Assembly: GCF_023195755.1 (NCBI RefSeq)
Contig: NZ_CP096203.1
Coordinates: forward strand, 1,116,001-1,180,000
Length of the DNA: 64,000 nucleotides
From: Chryseobacterium nepalense
GTDB taxonomy: Bacteria; Bacteroidota; Bacteroidia; Flavobacteriales; Weeksellaceae
Direction of reading: 5' to 3'
Made by a program: the position numbers and the translations under genes. The notes under the pieces were generated by a model. The model was not told the DNA's origin, ran no database searches, and saw only the letters and a program-made list of their open reading frames with translations. Positions 35,601 through 43,718 of the stretch are shown here, in pieces (position 1 is the first letter of the stretch; every line of letters starts with the position of its first letter).

Positions 35601-36386
35601 GGAAATAGGTTTTAATTCGCGGCCGAGAAATTTTCTTTTTTCGATATAGTCATTGAAAATTTTTTCCAATGTATGTTTAAACTGTCCTTCAAACTCAATG
35701 TTTGACAACTGTGTTTCAAAAGTTGTGTGACGACAATGGTCGCTCCAGTAGGTATCTAAAACTTTCAGTTCAGTTTCCGTAGGGTTTCTCTGTTCTGATT
35801 TAAAATATTCCTGAATGAATTTCAAATCATCCAGGCCTAATGCAAAACCGTGAGAATTATAAAATATTTCTAACTGCGCATCATCAAAATTAATAAAATT
35901 TTCGTGGATGATTACTTTTGAAGGTGTTTCTTCTGCAGGAATATCTAAAATGGTTAAATCTTTTTCCTGTGATTCAACCTTATTGATAAGAAGATCTTTT
36001 ATTTTAACCAAATCCGATTCTGAAATTCCTTCGAATTCTATTAATTTACCACTTCTTACTTTAGACTTTTCATTTTCAGTGAGCAACGCAATACACTGTT
36101 GTGCAGAATCTGCGCGCTGATCGTACTGGCCAGGTAAAAATTCCATTCCGAAATAAATTCCTTTTGCCGGATTTTCTTCATGCAGAATATCGGTTACGGG
36201 ATCTACGAAGGTACTGTTGACTACTTTTTCAAATTCTCCGTCATTCAGTCCGAAGATATCGTACACATTGTACACTTTTACTTGCTGTACTTCGGATACT
36301 ACTGCTTTTACTTCATCAAAAATTTTTGGACTTTCCACATCGAAAATTCCTCTTTTTTCTACGAAAATTCTTTTGTTTTGAGACAT
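32691..36386 (-). CDS. purL: Phosphoribosylformylglycinamidine synthase
   Basis: Large single-chain enzyme (1231 residues) of de novo purine synthesis that makes FGAM from FGAR, ATP and glutamine in the cytoplasm. It has an N-terminal PurS-like domain (about 1-150), a linker, a FGAM synthetase core (about 210-960; FKNETHNHPTEIEPFGGAST, GGKDSMSGTY) and a class I glutamine amidotransferase domain (about 980-1231). GICNGFQAL includes the nucleophile Cys1073, and MGHPERFAEG the His and Glu of the triad. This is the gammaproteobacterial or eukaryote-like long form, which is usual for Flavobacteriia. Palindromic repeats begin about 35 bases upstream of its start. Confidence 0.98.
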   Translation of the reverse strand: MSQNKRIFVEKRGIFDVESPKIFDEVKAVVSEVQQVKVYNVYDIFGLNDGEFEKVVNSTFVDPVTDILHEENPAKGIYFGMEFLPGQYDQRADSAQQCIALLTENEKSKVRSGKLIEFEGISESDLVKIKDLLINKVESQEKDLTILDIPAEETPSKVIIHENFINFDDAQLEIFYNSHGFALGLDDLKFIQEYFKSEQRNPTETELKVLDTYWSDHCRHTTFETQLSNIEFEGQFKHTLEKIFNDYIEKRKFLGRELKPISLMDLATVCARYFHKTGQLENLVVSDEINACTIQIEAEYDGKKEPWYLLFKNETHNHPTEIEPFGGASTCLGGAIRDPLSGRSFVFQAMRLSGAADVLEPVDKTLPGKLPQKTITKQAANGYSSYGNQIGLATTMVSEIYDEGYKAKRMEVGFVAGAVPVDWVRREKPEAGDSIIILGGATGRDGVGGASGSSKEQDETSIHTMSSEVQKGNAVEERKIQRLFRNPEVTKLIKKSNDFGAGGVSVAIGEIADSLEVNLDVLPLKYEGLNGTELAISESQERMAVVVEPKDKEKFIKFCEAENIVAVKVAKVTDSGRMQMFWKGDKIVDLSRAFLDTNGCSKSQEVKITHLNEVKEENQTFNEENFLKILSDKNVASQKGLLEMFDSSIGATTVAMPLGGKYQQTLMEGSVQTLPIIGAKDIETVSLASWGFDAEISKQNSLLGASYAVVESVAKIIAMGGDYKNIRLSFQEYFEKLGQSPEKWGKPLASLLGAYDAQMNLGLAAIGGKDSMSGTYQDLNVPPTLISFACANGEKKNIISPEFKNAGNKIYFFNHVAQENGLPDYDALKGIYEFIFENIKAGKIISVKTVKEGGVAVALAKMSFGNRLGAEITVDENVLLAKNVGSLIIESKEELSSVNLQLIGKVVSDEVLTINNQPTTINKLLAANTNTFENLFPTVEKGKITVELDEKLNSVNPRNIIIKKHGIAQPKVFAPVFPGTNCEYDTLNAFAKEGAAISSLPLININHQLLDESIDAWVKEIKTSQILAFSGGFSAGDEPDGSAKFIVNVLKNEKMRNAVHELLDRDGMIIGICNGFQALVKSGLLPYGRIKDLDENSPTLAHNAIRRHISQMVNVKVLNDESPWLKGMKGQVYTIPISHGEGRFMASKEEIQKLYENGQIATQYLDLEGNIAHGMPFNPNNSLFGIEGITSPDGKIFGRMGHPERFAEGLMKNIPTANYHNIFKNGVEYFK

Positions 36387-36462
36387 TAGATGTCAGATTT
36401 TATTAGATTTATTTTTTATTTCAAATTTTATGTGGCTGCGCCGCCTTTTCATCTTACAAAGA

Positions 36463-36528
36463 TAGCATTCCTACGGAATGCGTGCATTATTTAATTTTAT
36501 TCCTACACAGATTTCATTCCTACAGAAT
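36463..36528. repeat. Palindromic repeat, left copy beside the transposase
   Basis: A 66-base unit begins with TAGCATTCCTACGGAAT. After 19 variable bases it ends with a 30-base segment containing ATTCCTACACAGATTTC. A second unit of the same length and spacing is at 37161-37226, in the same orientation, and the two conserved segments differ by one base. Each carries ATTCC-TAC-GGAAT hairpins. The two copies bracket the transposase gene. Confidence 0.85.
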
Positions 36529-36546
36529 GATATAATTTTCTAATGT

Positions 36547-36613
36547 GATTCCGTAGGAATCATAGCTGTGTAGAAAACCTGTTTAAATTAAATTTGCAGT
36601 CCGTAGGACTGCT
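36547..36613. repeat. Inverted palindromic units
   Basis: GATTCC-GTA-GGAATC (36547-36561), followed by GCTGTGTAG, is a copy of the neighbouring unit in the opposite direction. GCAGTCC-GTA-GGACTGC (36597-36613) is a variant hairpin with the same loop. Their paired, head-to-head arrangement resembles REP pairs associated with Y1 transposases. Confidence 0.78.
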
Positions 36614-36659
36614 ATTTTCATTTCATTGGAAGTTTCAAAATAATTCTGCAATCACAAAA

Positions 36660-37133
36660 TTATTTTTCTTCATCATAGAATTCAAACAAATATTCATTCT
36701 TAAATTCAATTTCAAAAACATTCAACATTTCAATATATTCTTCTTTGAAAGTTTTTTTTGAATGATGTTTTTCCTGGTTTAATACATAATTTACAACTTT
36801 ATCTTTCTGACTTTTTGCATAAGAAAAAGCACCATAACCTTCTTGCTAGGAAAATTTACCAAAACATAATGTCTTTTCATTAATAAAATTTGTAGACTCA
36901 ATTTTAACCGTTTTAATTAATTCCGGAATTGTTATTTGCAAATTTTTATAACTAAAGAAAACATGAAGATGATCAGGATTTGCATAAATCGCTAATACTT
37001 TTTGTTTCTTATTGTTAAATATTCCACAAATATATTTTTCAATTTCAGCTCTAACTTCTGATTTAATTTTAATATTTCTTCCTTTTGTAGCAAAAACAAC
37101 CTGAATATAAATTTGGGTATAGGTATTTGGCAT
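36660..37133 (-). pseudogene. IS200/REP-type Y1 transposase interrupted by an amber codon
   Basis: A 157-codon frame runs from the ATG at 37133 to TAA at 36660-36662. A single in-frame TAG at 36846-36848 (codon 96) replaces the Trp of the family block WQEGYGAFSY. Upstream, MPNTYTQIYIQVVFATKGR, HLHVFFSYKN (the HUH metal motif appears as PDHLHV) and IKTESTNFI-like KIESTNFI match Y1 transposases. After the TAG the frame continues as QEGYGAFSYAKSQ, NQEKHHSKKTFKEEY. The Tyr nucleophile is in the second part, probably in GYGAFSYAKSQ or nearby. Palindromic repeats lie on both sides. It is probably a recently inactivated REP-associated transposase. A sequencing error or suppressed amber codon cannot be excluded. 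Confidence 0.85.
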
Positions 37134-37160
37134 ATTTTATTTTCATCATTTTTGCAAAAA

Positions 37161-37226
37161 TAGCATTCCTACGGAATTCATATCGTTTAAATCTTAATTC
37201 CTACACAGATTTCATTCCTACGGAAT
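37161..37226. repeat. Palindromic repeat, right copy beside the transposase
   Basis: Counterpart of the unit at 36463-36528, with the same orientation, length and internal spacing. It lies 28 bases upstream of the transposase start and ends 19 bases before the stop of the WG-repeat gene. Confidence 0.85.
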
Positions 37227-37244
37227 TAACATTTTCAACATTTT

Positions 37245-38207
37245 TCATTTACTTAACTTATTCGGATGATCCGGATGTTCTTTCTGAAATTGCGCGGCTT
37301 CCTTCTTTTCATTTTCAAGCCATTTTTCAAAAGAAATCTTTTCATTATCATCATCCAACGCAAAAATGGTTTTGCCGTTTTCTGAGATTAGAAATTTAAA
37401 ATCATACATCAATCCTGTTTCTACTTTTCTGTAATCATAGGTATTTACCTGATAAAACGGGAAATTTTCCTTTGGCCTTTCTACGATCTCAAAGAATAAT
37501 TTCTTTTCATTTTCAGATAATTCTGTGTAATGATTAACATAATATAGTTCTGAAATTTTTTTGTTCTGCTTTTCGAAAAACTGAAGAATAGTCTTCTCTT
37601 TTTCATTGTATCTGAATGGATTCGGATAATATTTTCCGTCAACTTCAACCGTATTTTCAGATTTTGAAACAGGCTTTATAATTTCTCCTTTGAAATTCAT
37701 CATACCCCATGTTCCTCCAACGATTGCTTTATGCTCGTCTTCAGTTTTTTCCCAGTCACAGCCGTCACAAAAAGCAGCATATCCATAATTAAACGAAGAT
37801 ACAAAATCATGTTCAGGCTTAATGATAACCGTTCCGTTTCTGTCTACAAATCCCACCTTTCCATTTTTAACAAACCTTCTTACACCTTCGGAGAAATAAT
37901 CGGCTCCGTTGTCATAAAAGAAAGGTCTATAAAGGAAATTCCCCTTTCTGTCATAGACATATCCCCATGCATTTTTTTCCTGTTTCTCGTCTCGTTTTGG
38001 TCCGTCAAAATAAATGGTTTCTCCTTTTACCAATTCTCCGTCTTTCAAATAAGAAAAAATTTTGAACTGAGCCGGAATGACAATTTTACCATCTTGAGTT
38101 TTAACACCAACCAAAGAATCTTTTGATTTAAAATACTTTAAAATTTCTTTATCCTGGGAAAAAGAAAGTATAGGCATTAATAAAATGGCTAAAAGTAATT
38201 TTTTCAT
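37245..38207 (-). CDS. WG-repeat protein, secreted
   Basis: A 320-residue protein with a signal peptide to LSFS/QDKE. It carries several WG-type repeats: WGYVYDRKGNFLYRPFF, VGFVDRNGTVIIKPEHDFV and WGMMNFKGEIIKPVSKS, between about 80 and 190. The C-terminal 120 residues have charged helices and no recognised domain. WG repeats form beta hairpins, and their role is usually unknown. It is probably periplasmic. It is the gene downstream of purB, 57 bases after the stop, beyond a terminator. Confidence 0.85.
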   Translation of the reverse strand: MKKLLLAILLMPILSFSQDKEILKYFKSKDSLVGVKTQDGKIVIPAQFKIFSYLKDGELVKGETIYFDGPKRDEKQEKNAWGYVYDRKGNFLYRPFFYDNGADYFSEGVRRFVKNGKVGFVDRNGTVIIKPEHDFVSSFNYGYAAFCDGCDWEKTEDEHKAIVGGTWGMMNFKGEIIKPVSKSENTVEVDGKYYPNPFRYNEKEKTILQFFEKQNKKISELYYVNHYTELSENEKKLFFEIVERPKENFPFYQVNTYDYRKVETGLMYDFKFLISENGKTIFALDDDNEKISFEKWLENEKKEAAQFQKEHPDHPNKLSK

Positions 38208-38227
38208 ATGGATTATTTGGTGTGATT

Positions 38228-38261
38228 AAAATAAAATATGCAGCCCAAAAGACTGCATATT
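38228..38261 (-). terminator. Intrinsic terminator of purB
   Basis: Stem AATATGCAG (38235-38243) with CTGCATATT (38253-38261). On the minus strand TTTTATTTTA follows. It starts 4 bases after the purB stop. Confidence 0.82.
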
Positions 38262-38264
38262 GTA

Positions 38265-39692
38265 TTATACTTTAAGATCAGCCTCCAGTCCGATCAGATC
38301 TTTATTCTGGTCGATAATCGGCTGTACTTCGTTTTTGATAAATTCCTCTGTCTGGATGGGGGCAAAACCGATGAAGTTCTTCGGATCAAGCACTTCTTTT
38401 AATTTCGACTTATCCAGCTTTAATGAATGGTCATTCAGAATTCTTTCGATAAGATCGTTTTCTTTTCCTTCCACTTTCACCTGTTTGGAAGCTTCCATGG
38501 AATGAACCCTGATTACTTCGTGGATTTCCTGACGGTCGCCACCAGCTTTCACTTCTTCCATGATGATATATTCTGTCGCCATAAAAGGAAGCTCTTCCAT
38601 AATATGTTTGTTGATTCTGTTCGGATACACTACAATTCCGTTCATGATATTATTCCAGATTAATAGAATTGCATCAACTGCTAAAAACGCCTGAGGAATC
38701 GTTAATCTCTTGTTAGCAGAATCATCCAGTGTTCTTTCAAACCATTGTGTTGAAGCTACCATTGCAGAACTCGTCGTTAAAGACATCACATATTTTGCCA
38801 ATGCTCCGATTCTTTCGCTTCTCATCGGATTACGCTTGTACGCCATTGCCGATGAACCGATCTGGTTTTTCTCAAATGGTTCTTCAATTTCTTTAAGGTT
38901 CTGAAGCAAACGTAAATCGTTGGTAAATTTATGGGCAGATTGAGCAATATTTCCTAATAAAGCAACTACTTTAGCATCAATTTTTCTATCGTAAGTCTGT
39001 CCGGAAACTCCGAAAACTTTTTCAAAACCGAATCTTTTGGACAATTCTTTGTCTAAATGCTTAACTTTAGAGTAATCACCGTTAAAAAGCTCAAGGAAAC
39101 TTGCTGCCGTTCCGGTGGTTCCTTTCACTCCTCTGAATCTTAATGTTTCCAAGAAAAAATCAAGTTCTTCTATATCCAGCACTAAACTTTGCAGCCAAAG
39201 CGTTGCTCTTTTTCCGACAGTAGTAAGCTGAGCCGGTTGAAAGTGTGTAAATCCTAAAGTCGGTAAATCTTTATATTGAATAGCAAAATCTGCTAAATTC
39301 TTCATTACGTTAACCAACTTTTTCTTTAAAATTAAAAGTCCGTCACGAATCTGAATCAAATCTGTATTATCTCCTACAAACGCCGAAGTTGCTCCCAAGT
39401 GAATAATTCCTTTGGCTGAAGGTGCCACATCACCATAAGCGTGAACGTGAGCCATTACATCATGACGGAATTTTTTCTCATATTCAGCTGCTTTTTCGTA
39501 ATCGATATTTTCTGCATTGGCTTTCAACTCAGCAATTTGCTCGTCTGTGATTTCAAGACCAAGGTCTTTTTCGATTTCAGCAAGGGCAATCCAAAGCTTT
39601 CTCCAGTTCTGGAATTTATTGTTGTGAGAGAAGTTAAACAACATTTCTTCGCTGGAATAGCGTTCTTCCAATGGATTTTTGTAGGAATTCAT
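38265..39692 (-). CDS. purB: Adenylosuccinate lyase
   Basis: A 475-residue cytoplasmic homotetramer that splits SAICAR and adenylosuccinate in purine synthesis. The fumarase/aspartase signature is SSAMAYKRNPMRSE at about 287-300. Other active-site blocks are VMAHVHAYGDVAPSAKGIIHLGATSAFVGDN (quoted in part here: IIHLGATSAFVGDN) and LGFTHFQPAQ. The length is normal. purL is encoded nearby on the same strand but separated by the transposase and WG-repeat genes, so they are not one operon here. Confidence 0.98.
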   Translation of the reverse strand: MNSYKNPLEERYSSEEMLFNFSHNNKFQNWRKLWIALAEIEKDLGLEITDEQIAELKANAENIDYEKAAEYEKKFRHDVMAHVHAYGDVAPSAKGIIHLGATSAFVGDNTDLIQIRDGLLILKKKLVNVMKNLADFAIQYKDLPTLGFTHFQPAQLTTVGKRATLWLQSLVLDIEELDFFLETLRFRGVKGTTGTAASFLELFNGDYSKVKHLDKELSKRFGFEKVFGVSGQTYDRKIDAKVVALLGNIAQSAHKFTNDLRLLQNLKEIEEPFEKNQIGSSAMAYKRNPMRSERIGALAKYVMSLTTSSAMVASTQWFERTLDDSANKRLTIPQAFLAVDAILLIWNNIMNGIVVYPNRINKHIMEELPFMATEYIIMEEVKAGGDRQEIHEVIRVHSMEASKQVKVEGKENDLIERILNDHSLKLDKSKLKEVLDPKNFIGFAPIQTEEFIKNEVQPIIDQNKDLIGLEADLKV

Positions 39693-39837
39693 TCTTTCTT
39701 TTACTTTTTAGCTATGCAAAAATAGGGTTTTTCCTTGAGAGTTGAAAATCGTTTTTTGCGACTGAATCATGTTACAAAATATCAAATGAATAAGAATTAA
39801 ATAATAAAACCCACTCTTGAGAATGGCTTTGTGTTTA

Positions 39838-40251
39838 TTAATGATAAATTACTACATCATTTTTCTTAATCTGATATCCTTTTTTCTTGTAAGGAATTAA
39901 TACATAACTATCTTTAATTGCCTTTCCGCTTTTCCACACTTTGCTTTTGCCTTGTCTTTCAAGGATAATACTTTTTGCGGCGCCGTCCGGAATAAATATT
40001 TCTGCTTTTTTCATGTTTTTGCTGAAAATAACCGCAGTCATTGAAGCGTAACCTTTATCGGAATCTACTTCTTTGAGCTTGATTTTTTGTTCAAAAACGC
40101 GTACACATTCATTTCTTATCTGGGAATACGTATAGCCTGCTGAGCCAATACATCCGTGAACATCTCTGTCATTTCCTACAACCGGAGTCTTTTTTTGAGC
40201 CGGCATTAAGGAAAAAAGAAACATCAAACTGAATAAGATTGTTTTTTTCAT
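39838..40251 (-). CDS. Small secreted protein, family not recognised
   Basis: A 137-residue precursor with a signal peptide to LMPA/QKKT. The mature part contains DVHGCIGSAGYTYSQIRNEC, with two cysteines that may bond, and a beta-rich C-terminus with many Lys residues (KKAEIFIPDGAAKSIILE). The N-terminal mature motif of the type CIGSAGY-W/Y-S-x2-C is one I recall from small flavobacterial secreted proteins with no known function. It lies 146 bases upstream of purB in the same direction. A weak hairpin at about 39808-39830 might end its transcript. Confidence 0.72.
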   Translation of the reverse strand: MKKTILFSLMFLFSLMPAQKKTPVVGNDRDVHGCIGSAGYTYSQIRNECVRVFEQKIKLKEVDSDKGYASMTAVIFSKNMKKAEIFIPDGAAKSIILERQGKSKVWKSGKAIKDSYVLIPYKKKGYQIKKNDVVIYH

Positions 40252-40296
40252 ATGTTTTACTTTAAGTTTTCTGGTGGTTTAATCTTACTCTAATAT

Positions 40297-40325
40297 ACAA
40301 AAAAGTCACTCAAATTGAGTGACTT
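40297..40325 (-). terminator. Intrinsic terminator of the GH3 gene
   Basis: Stem AAGTCACTC with GAGTGACTT (about 40303-40325). On the minus strand TTTTTTG follows. It marks the 3' end of the polysaccharide utilisation locus. Confidence 0.85.
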
Positions 40326-40330
40326 AAAGT

Positions 40331-42661
40331 TTATTTTGTCCAGTTGATTTTCGAATGTTTTACATCTTCAGAACTTGTTCCGATCATGATATCAAATTCT
40401 CCCGGCTCCCAGTCGTATTTCAGGTCTCCATTGTAAAATTTCAGATTTTCCGGACTGATGCTAAAGGTAACCTTTTTAGATTCTCCTTTTTTAAGCATTA
40501 CTTTCTGGAATCCTTTCAATTCTTTTACCGGTCTTGTAATACTTCCTACCATATCTCTGATGTAAAGCTGTACAACCTCTGCCCCATCAAAATTTCCGGA
40601 ATTCGTAACTGTTACCGAGGCCTGAATGGTTTGATTTCCTTTTGGATTGGCGTTGGAAACTGTAACATCAGAATAGTTGAATTTTGTATAGCTCAACCCA
40701 TATCCGAAAGGATAAAGCGGTGTATTACACTCATCCATATAATTGGAACGGAATCTCTGGTATTCGCATTTGTCAACTAATTTCTGATCCAACGGTCTTC
40801 CCGTATTTTTTGCATTATAATAAATTGGAACCTGTCCTAAGCTTCTCGGGAAGGTCATCGGAAGTTTTCCTGAAGGATTTACTTTTCCGAAAAGAACGTC
40901 TGCAATGGCATTTCCGGCTTCTGAACCCGGGAACCACGCATTTAGAATAGCATCAGGAGCATCTTTAACATTCGTAAGCGCCAATGGACGACCTGTGAAA
41001 AGCACCATCGCTATAGGTTTGCCCGTTTTTTTCAATTCGTTTAATAAATCTACCTGAGACTGAGGAATGGTAATTTCTGTTCTTGAAGAAGATTCACCAC
41101 TCATTTCGGCAGATTCTCCGATAGCAAGAACGATAACATCTGCATTGTTGGCTACTTCAACAGCCTCTTTCAATAAAGCTTCTTTCGAACGATTGTCACG
41201 GTCAGTTTTTTTGCCGTGAGCCGCATAGATTTCTTCCAGTTTTGCATTGTCATCAATATTAGCTCCTTTTGCAGAAATGAATTTTACATTTTTACCATAA
41301 TTCGCCTGAAGTCCCTGTACCAGATTAACCGACTTGTCATGCTTTGCCGCAACACTCCATGTTCCGGTCATATTGATGGCATTATTTACCAGTGGTCCGA
41401 TTACCGCCACTGTTCCGGTAGCTTTTAAAGGCAAGGTCTGGTTTTCATTTTTTAATAAAACCATAGACTGGGCAGCAGCATTTCTGGCAATATTCCTGTT
41501 TTCCTGGCTGAAAACTTCTTTAGCTGCTAATTTAGCATCTCCATGTTTGTAAGGATTATCGAACAGTCCAAGATCATATTTAGCTTCGAGAACTCTTCTG
41601 GCTGCCATATCGATTTCTGACTGGGTAACTTTTCCTTCAGACAGGGACTTTTTAAGGGTCGTTAAAAATCCTTCCCCTACCATATCCATATCCACACCCG
41701 CTTTCAGCGCCAGTGCAGAAACCTGCTGAAGATCTCCCATTCCGTGATCCACCATTTCGTTGATCCCGGTATAGTCGGTCACTACAAACCCTTTGAATTT
41801 CCACTGATTTCTCAATACTTCGGTCTGAAGCCATCTGTTTCCGGTAGCCGGAACACCATCCACTTCATTAAATGAAGCCATTACAGAAGCTACTCCTGCG
41901 TCTACAGCTGCTTTATAAGGAGGGAAATATTCATTGAACATTCTCACGTGACTCATATCAACCGTATTGTAATCTCTGCCCGCTTCTCCGGCACCGTATA
42001 ATGCGAAATGCTTTACACATGCTAAAATAGTATTTCCAGAAGAAAGGTCTTTGCCCTGATATCCGTACACCATATTTTTAGCAATCTCGCTTCCTAAGTA
42101 TGGATCTTCACCGGAGCCTTCGGATACTCTTCCCCATCTTGGTTCGCGGGAAATGTCCACCATTGGAGAAAATGTCCAGTTGATGCCATCTGATGAAGCT
42201 TCTTTGGCAGCCACTCTTGCAGATTGCTGAACGAGGTTCATATCCCATGAAGAGGCAAGACCTAAAGGAATCGGGAAAGTGGTTTCATATCCGTGGATCA
42301 CATCCATTCCGAAGATCAATGGAATTTTGAGGCGGCTGTTTTCAACGGCCACTTTCTGAACCGCTTTGATTTTGTCAGCCCCTTTTATATTGAATAGTCC
42401 CCCAACTAATCCCTGCTCGATTTTCTTACCAATATCAGAACTTTTTGCCAGACCTGTGGTAAAATCACCTGAACTCGGCAAATTAAGCTGTCCAATTTTT
42501 TCATCCAAAGTCATTTTTGACAAAAGATTATCTACAAAAGCTTTCTTTTTAGCCTGATACTGAGCCGTCTGATAAGACTGGACAGGCTGAGATACCATTT
42601 CCTGTGCAGAAAATACAGGAGCTAATGCCAACATGGCGATTACAATTAACTTTTTACTCAT
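40331..42661 (-). CDS. bglX: Beta-glucosidase, GH3 (BglX type)
   Basis: Exo-beta-glucosidase of 776 residues with a signal peptide to VFSA/QEMV, so it is probably periplasmic. The catalytic TIM-barrel domain covers about 35-370, with the nucleophile Asp296 in VVTDYTGIN. An alpha/beta sandwich domain lies at about 405-620 and a fibronectin-III-like domain at about 680-765 (VQLYIRDMVGSITRPVKEL). FGMDVIHGYETTFPIPLG and EGSGEDPYLG are GH3 signatures. It is the last gene of the locus that holds GH144-like glucanases, and would turn oligosaccharides released by them into glucose. The linkage is unproven; GH3 enzymes with this layout act on various beta-glucosides. Confidence 0.95.
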   Translation of the reverse strand: MSKKLIVIAMLALAPVFSAQEMVSQPVQSYQTAQYQAKKKAFVDNLLSKMTLDEKIGQLNLPSSGDFTTGLAKSSDIGKKIEQGLVGGLFNIKGADKIKAVQKVAVENSRLKIPLIFGMDVIHGYETTFPIPLGLASSWDMNLVQQSARVAAKEASSDGINWTFSPMVDISREPRWGRVSEGSGEDPYLGSEIAKNMVYGYQGKDLSSGNTILACVKHFALYGAGEAGRDYNTVDMSHVRMFNEYFPPYKAAVDAGVASVMASFNEVDGVPATGNRWLQTEVLRNQWKFKGFVVTDYTGINEMVDHGMGDLQQVSALALKAGVDMDMVGEGFLTTLKKSLSEGKVTQSEIDMAARRVLEAKYDLGLFDNPYKHGDAKLAAKEVFSQENRNIARNAAAQSMVLLKNENQTLPLKATGTVAVIGPLVNNAINMTGTWSVAAKHDKSVNLVQGLQANYGKNVKFISAKGANIDDNAKLEEIYAAHGKKTDRDNRSKEALLKEAVEVANNADVIVLAIGESAEMSGESSSRTEITIPQSQVDLLNELKKTGKPIAMVLFTGRPLALTNVKDAPDAILNAWFPGSEAGNAIADVLFGKVNPSGKLPMTFPRSLGQVPIYYNAKNTGRPLDQKLVDKCEYQRFRSNYMDECNTPLYPFGYGLSYTKFNYSDVTVSNANPKGNQTIQASVTVTNSGNFDGAEVVQLYIRDMVGSITRPVKELKGFQKVMLKKGESKKVTFSISPENLKFYNGDLKYDWEPGEFDIMIGTSSEDVKHSKINWTK

Positions 42662-42750
42662 AACTTCTTCATTATTTTAAGGAATTCGTGAATCTTCGAT
42701 TTCATAAATCTATCTTCTTTAATTATAGTTTCTTTTTATTTCGTTTATTT

Positions 42751-42840
42751 TAAACGCGAAGCCCGCAAAAATTTTTCTTTACAATGACCTGTATATTTTC
42801 GTTTGCAAAGGCATTTAACCCAGCAAAGATTTGCTTAAAA
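42751..42840. repeat. Diverged single copy of the ACGCAAAG repeat family
   Basis: AAACGCGAAGCCCGCAAAAA, TTTTTCTTTAC, TTCGTTTGCAAAGGCATTTA and CCCAGCAAAG occur in the same order and rough spacing as in the tandem units at 7721-8034. It fills the gap between the GH3 and esterase genes. Confidence 0.6.
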
Positions 42841-42850
42841 TATTTCCAGA

Positions 42851-43558
42851 TTATTTTTCTTTTCTTTTTGACAGCATCCATTCATACAATTTAGGATTTG
42901 AATAGGTTGAATCCCATGAATTATGGTTGTCATTCGGGAAGATCGTTAATTCTGCAGACGGATTTACCGGGTGGAGTTTTTGGTAAAAATTAAATGCATT
43001 TTCCGGTAATACGACATCGTCCATTCCGCCATGGAATATTTTCATATTTAAATTTTTGTACTGATCAATGTTGGCATACATCACTCTGTCCGTAGGCGCG
43101 CAAACAGAAACTACTGCTGCAAACATTTCGGGATGTTCCATTGCCAATTTCAGGGTTCCCCAACCTCCCATAGAAAGTCCCGTAAGATAAATTCTGGAAG
43201 CATCGATATTATATTTTGCCTGAATTTCTTTGATCAGAGCGTATACAGTAACCGTATCCCACCATGTATTTTCAGGACATTGAGGAGCTAAGATGGCTAC
43301 AGGTTCCTTGATCAGGTTTTTGTAGGTGAAAGGACTGTGCGCTTTTACTTTTTCCAGATCATTGCCTCTTTCGCCGGATCCATGTAGAAATACAATTAGC
43401 GGAACATTTCCTTTTGCATTCTGAGGATAATCGAGAATGTAGGAAATCTTTTCCTGTCTTTTAATTTCTTTATTTAATTCTGCTTTAATTTCCTGGGCAT
43501 TTGCTTTTATGAAAAACAAAACCGGGAGTAGCAAAGCGTATTTTAGTTTACATTTCAT
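42851..43558 (-). CDS. Secreted alpha/beta-hydrolase esterase (PUL-linked)
   Basis: A 235-residue hydrolase with a signal peptide to KANA/QEIK. The nucleophile Ser129 lies in GLSMGGWG. An acid residue is probably in HGGMDDVVLPENAF and the His in NDNHNSW. The family resembles prolyl oligopeptidase or LpqC-type esterases and some CE1-like feruloyl or acetyl esterases. It lies between the GH3 and GH144 genes of the locus, so it may remove acyl groups such as acetyl or succinyl from the glucan. Nothing in the sequence fixes the acyl group. Confidence 0.85.
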   Translation of the reverse strand: MKCKLKYALLLPVLFFIKANAQEIKAELNKEIKRQEKISYILDYPQNAKGNVPLIVFLHGSGERGNDLEKVKAHSPFTYKNLIKEPVAILAPQCPENTWWDTVTVYALIKEIQAKYNIDASRIYLTGLSMGGWGTLKLAMEHPEMFAAVVSVCAPTDRVMYANIDQYKNLNMKIFHGGMDDVVLPENAFNFYQKLHPVNPSAELTIFPNDNHNSWDSTYSNPKLYEWMLSKRKEK

Positions 43559-43636
43559 CTGAAATTTCTATTTTGGATTCCCAATTTAACTATTTCTTTT
43601 TAATTAGCCCCGATTGTAGCATTTGTCTGAGCTCAT

Positions 43637-43681
43637 TTTTTGGGTTTCTGCGCGCGGCTTCGCCGCGCAGAAACCCAAAAA
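43637..43681. repeat. GC-rich 18-bp perfect inverted repeat between PUL genes
   Basis: The left arm, at 43637-43654 with TTTGGGTTTCTGCGCG as its main part, pairs with 43664-43681. A 9-base loop separates the arms. It stands out by GC content from the AT-rich region around it. On either strand the stem ends in T or A tracts, so it could also act as a terminator or attenuator ahead of the esterase and GH3 genes. Confidence 0.82.
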
Positions 43682-43718
43682 TAGCGAGTGCGGAAAGCGG
43701 GAAACAGCTTCTGAAAAA

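Noticed and set aside
36463..36613. Integron attC-like sites
   Set aside because: The palindromes are short hairpins without attC core sites, and a Y1 transposase rather than an integrase is adjacent.
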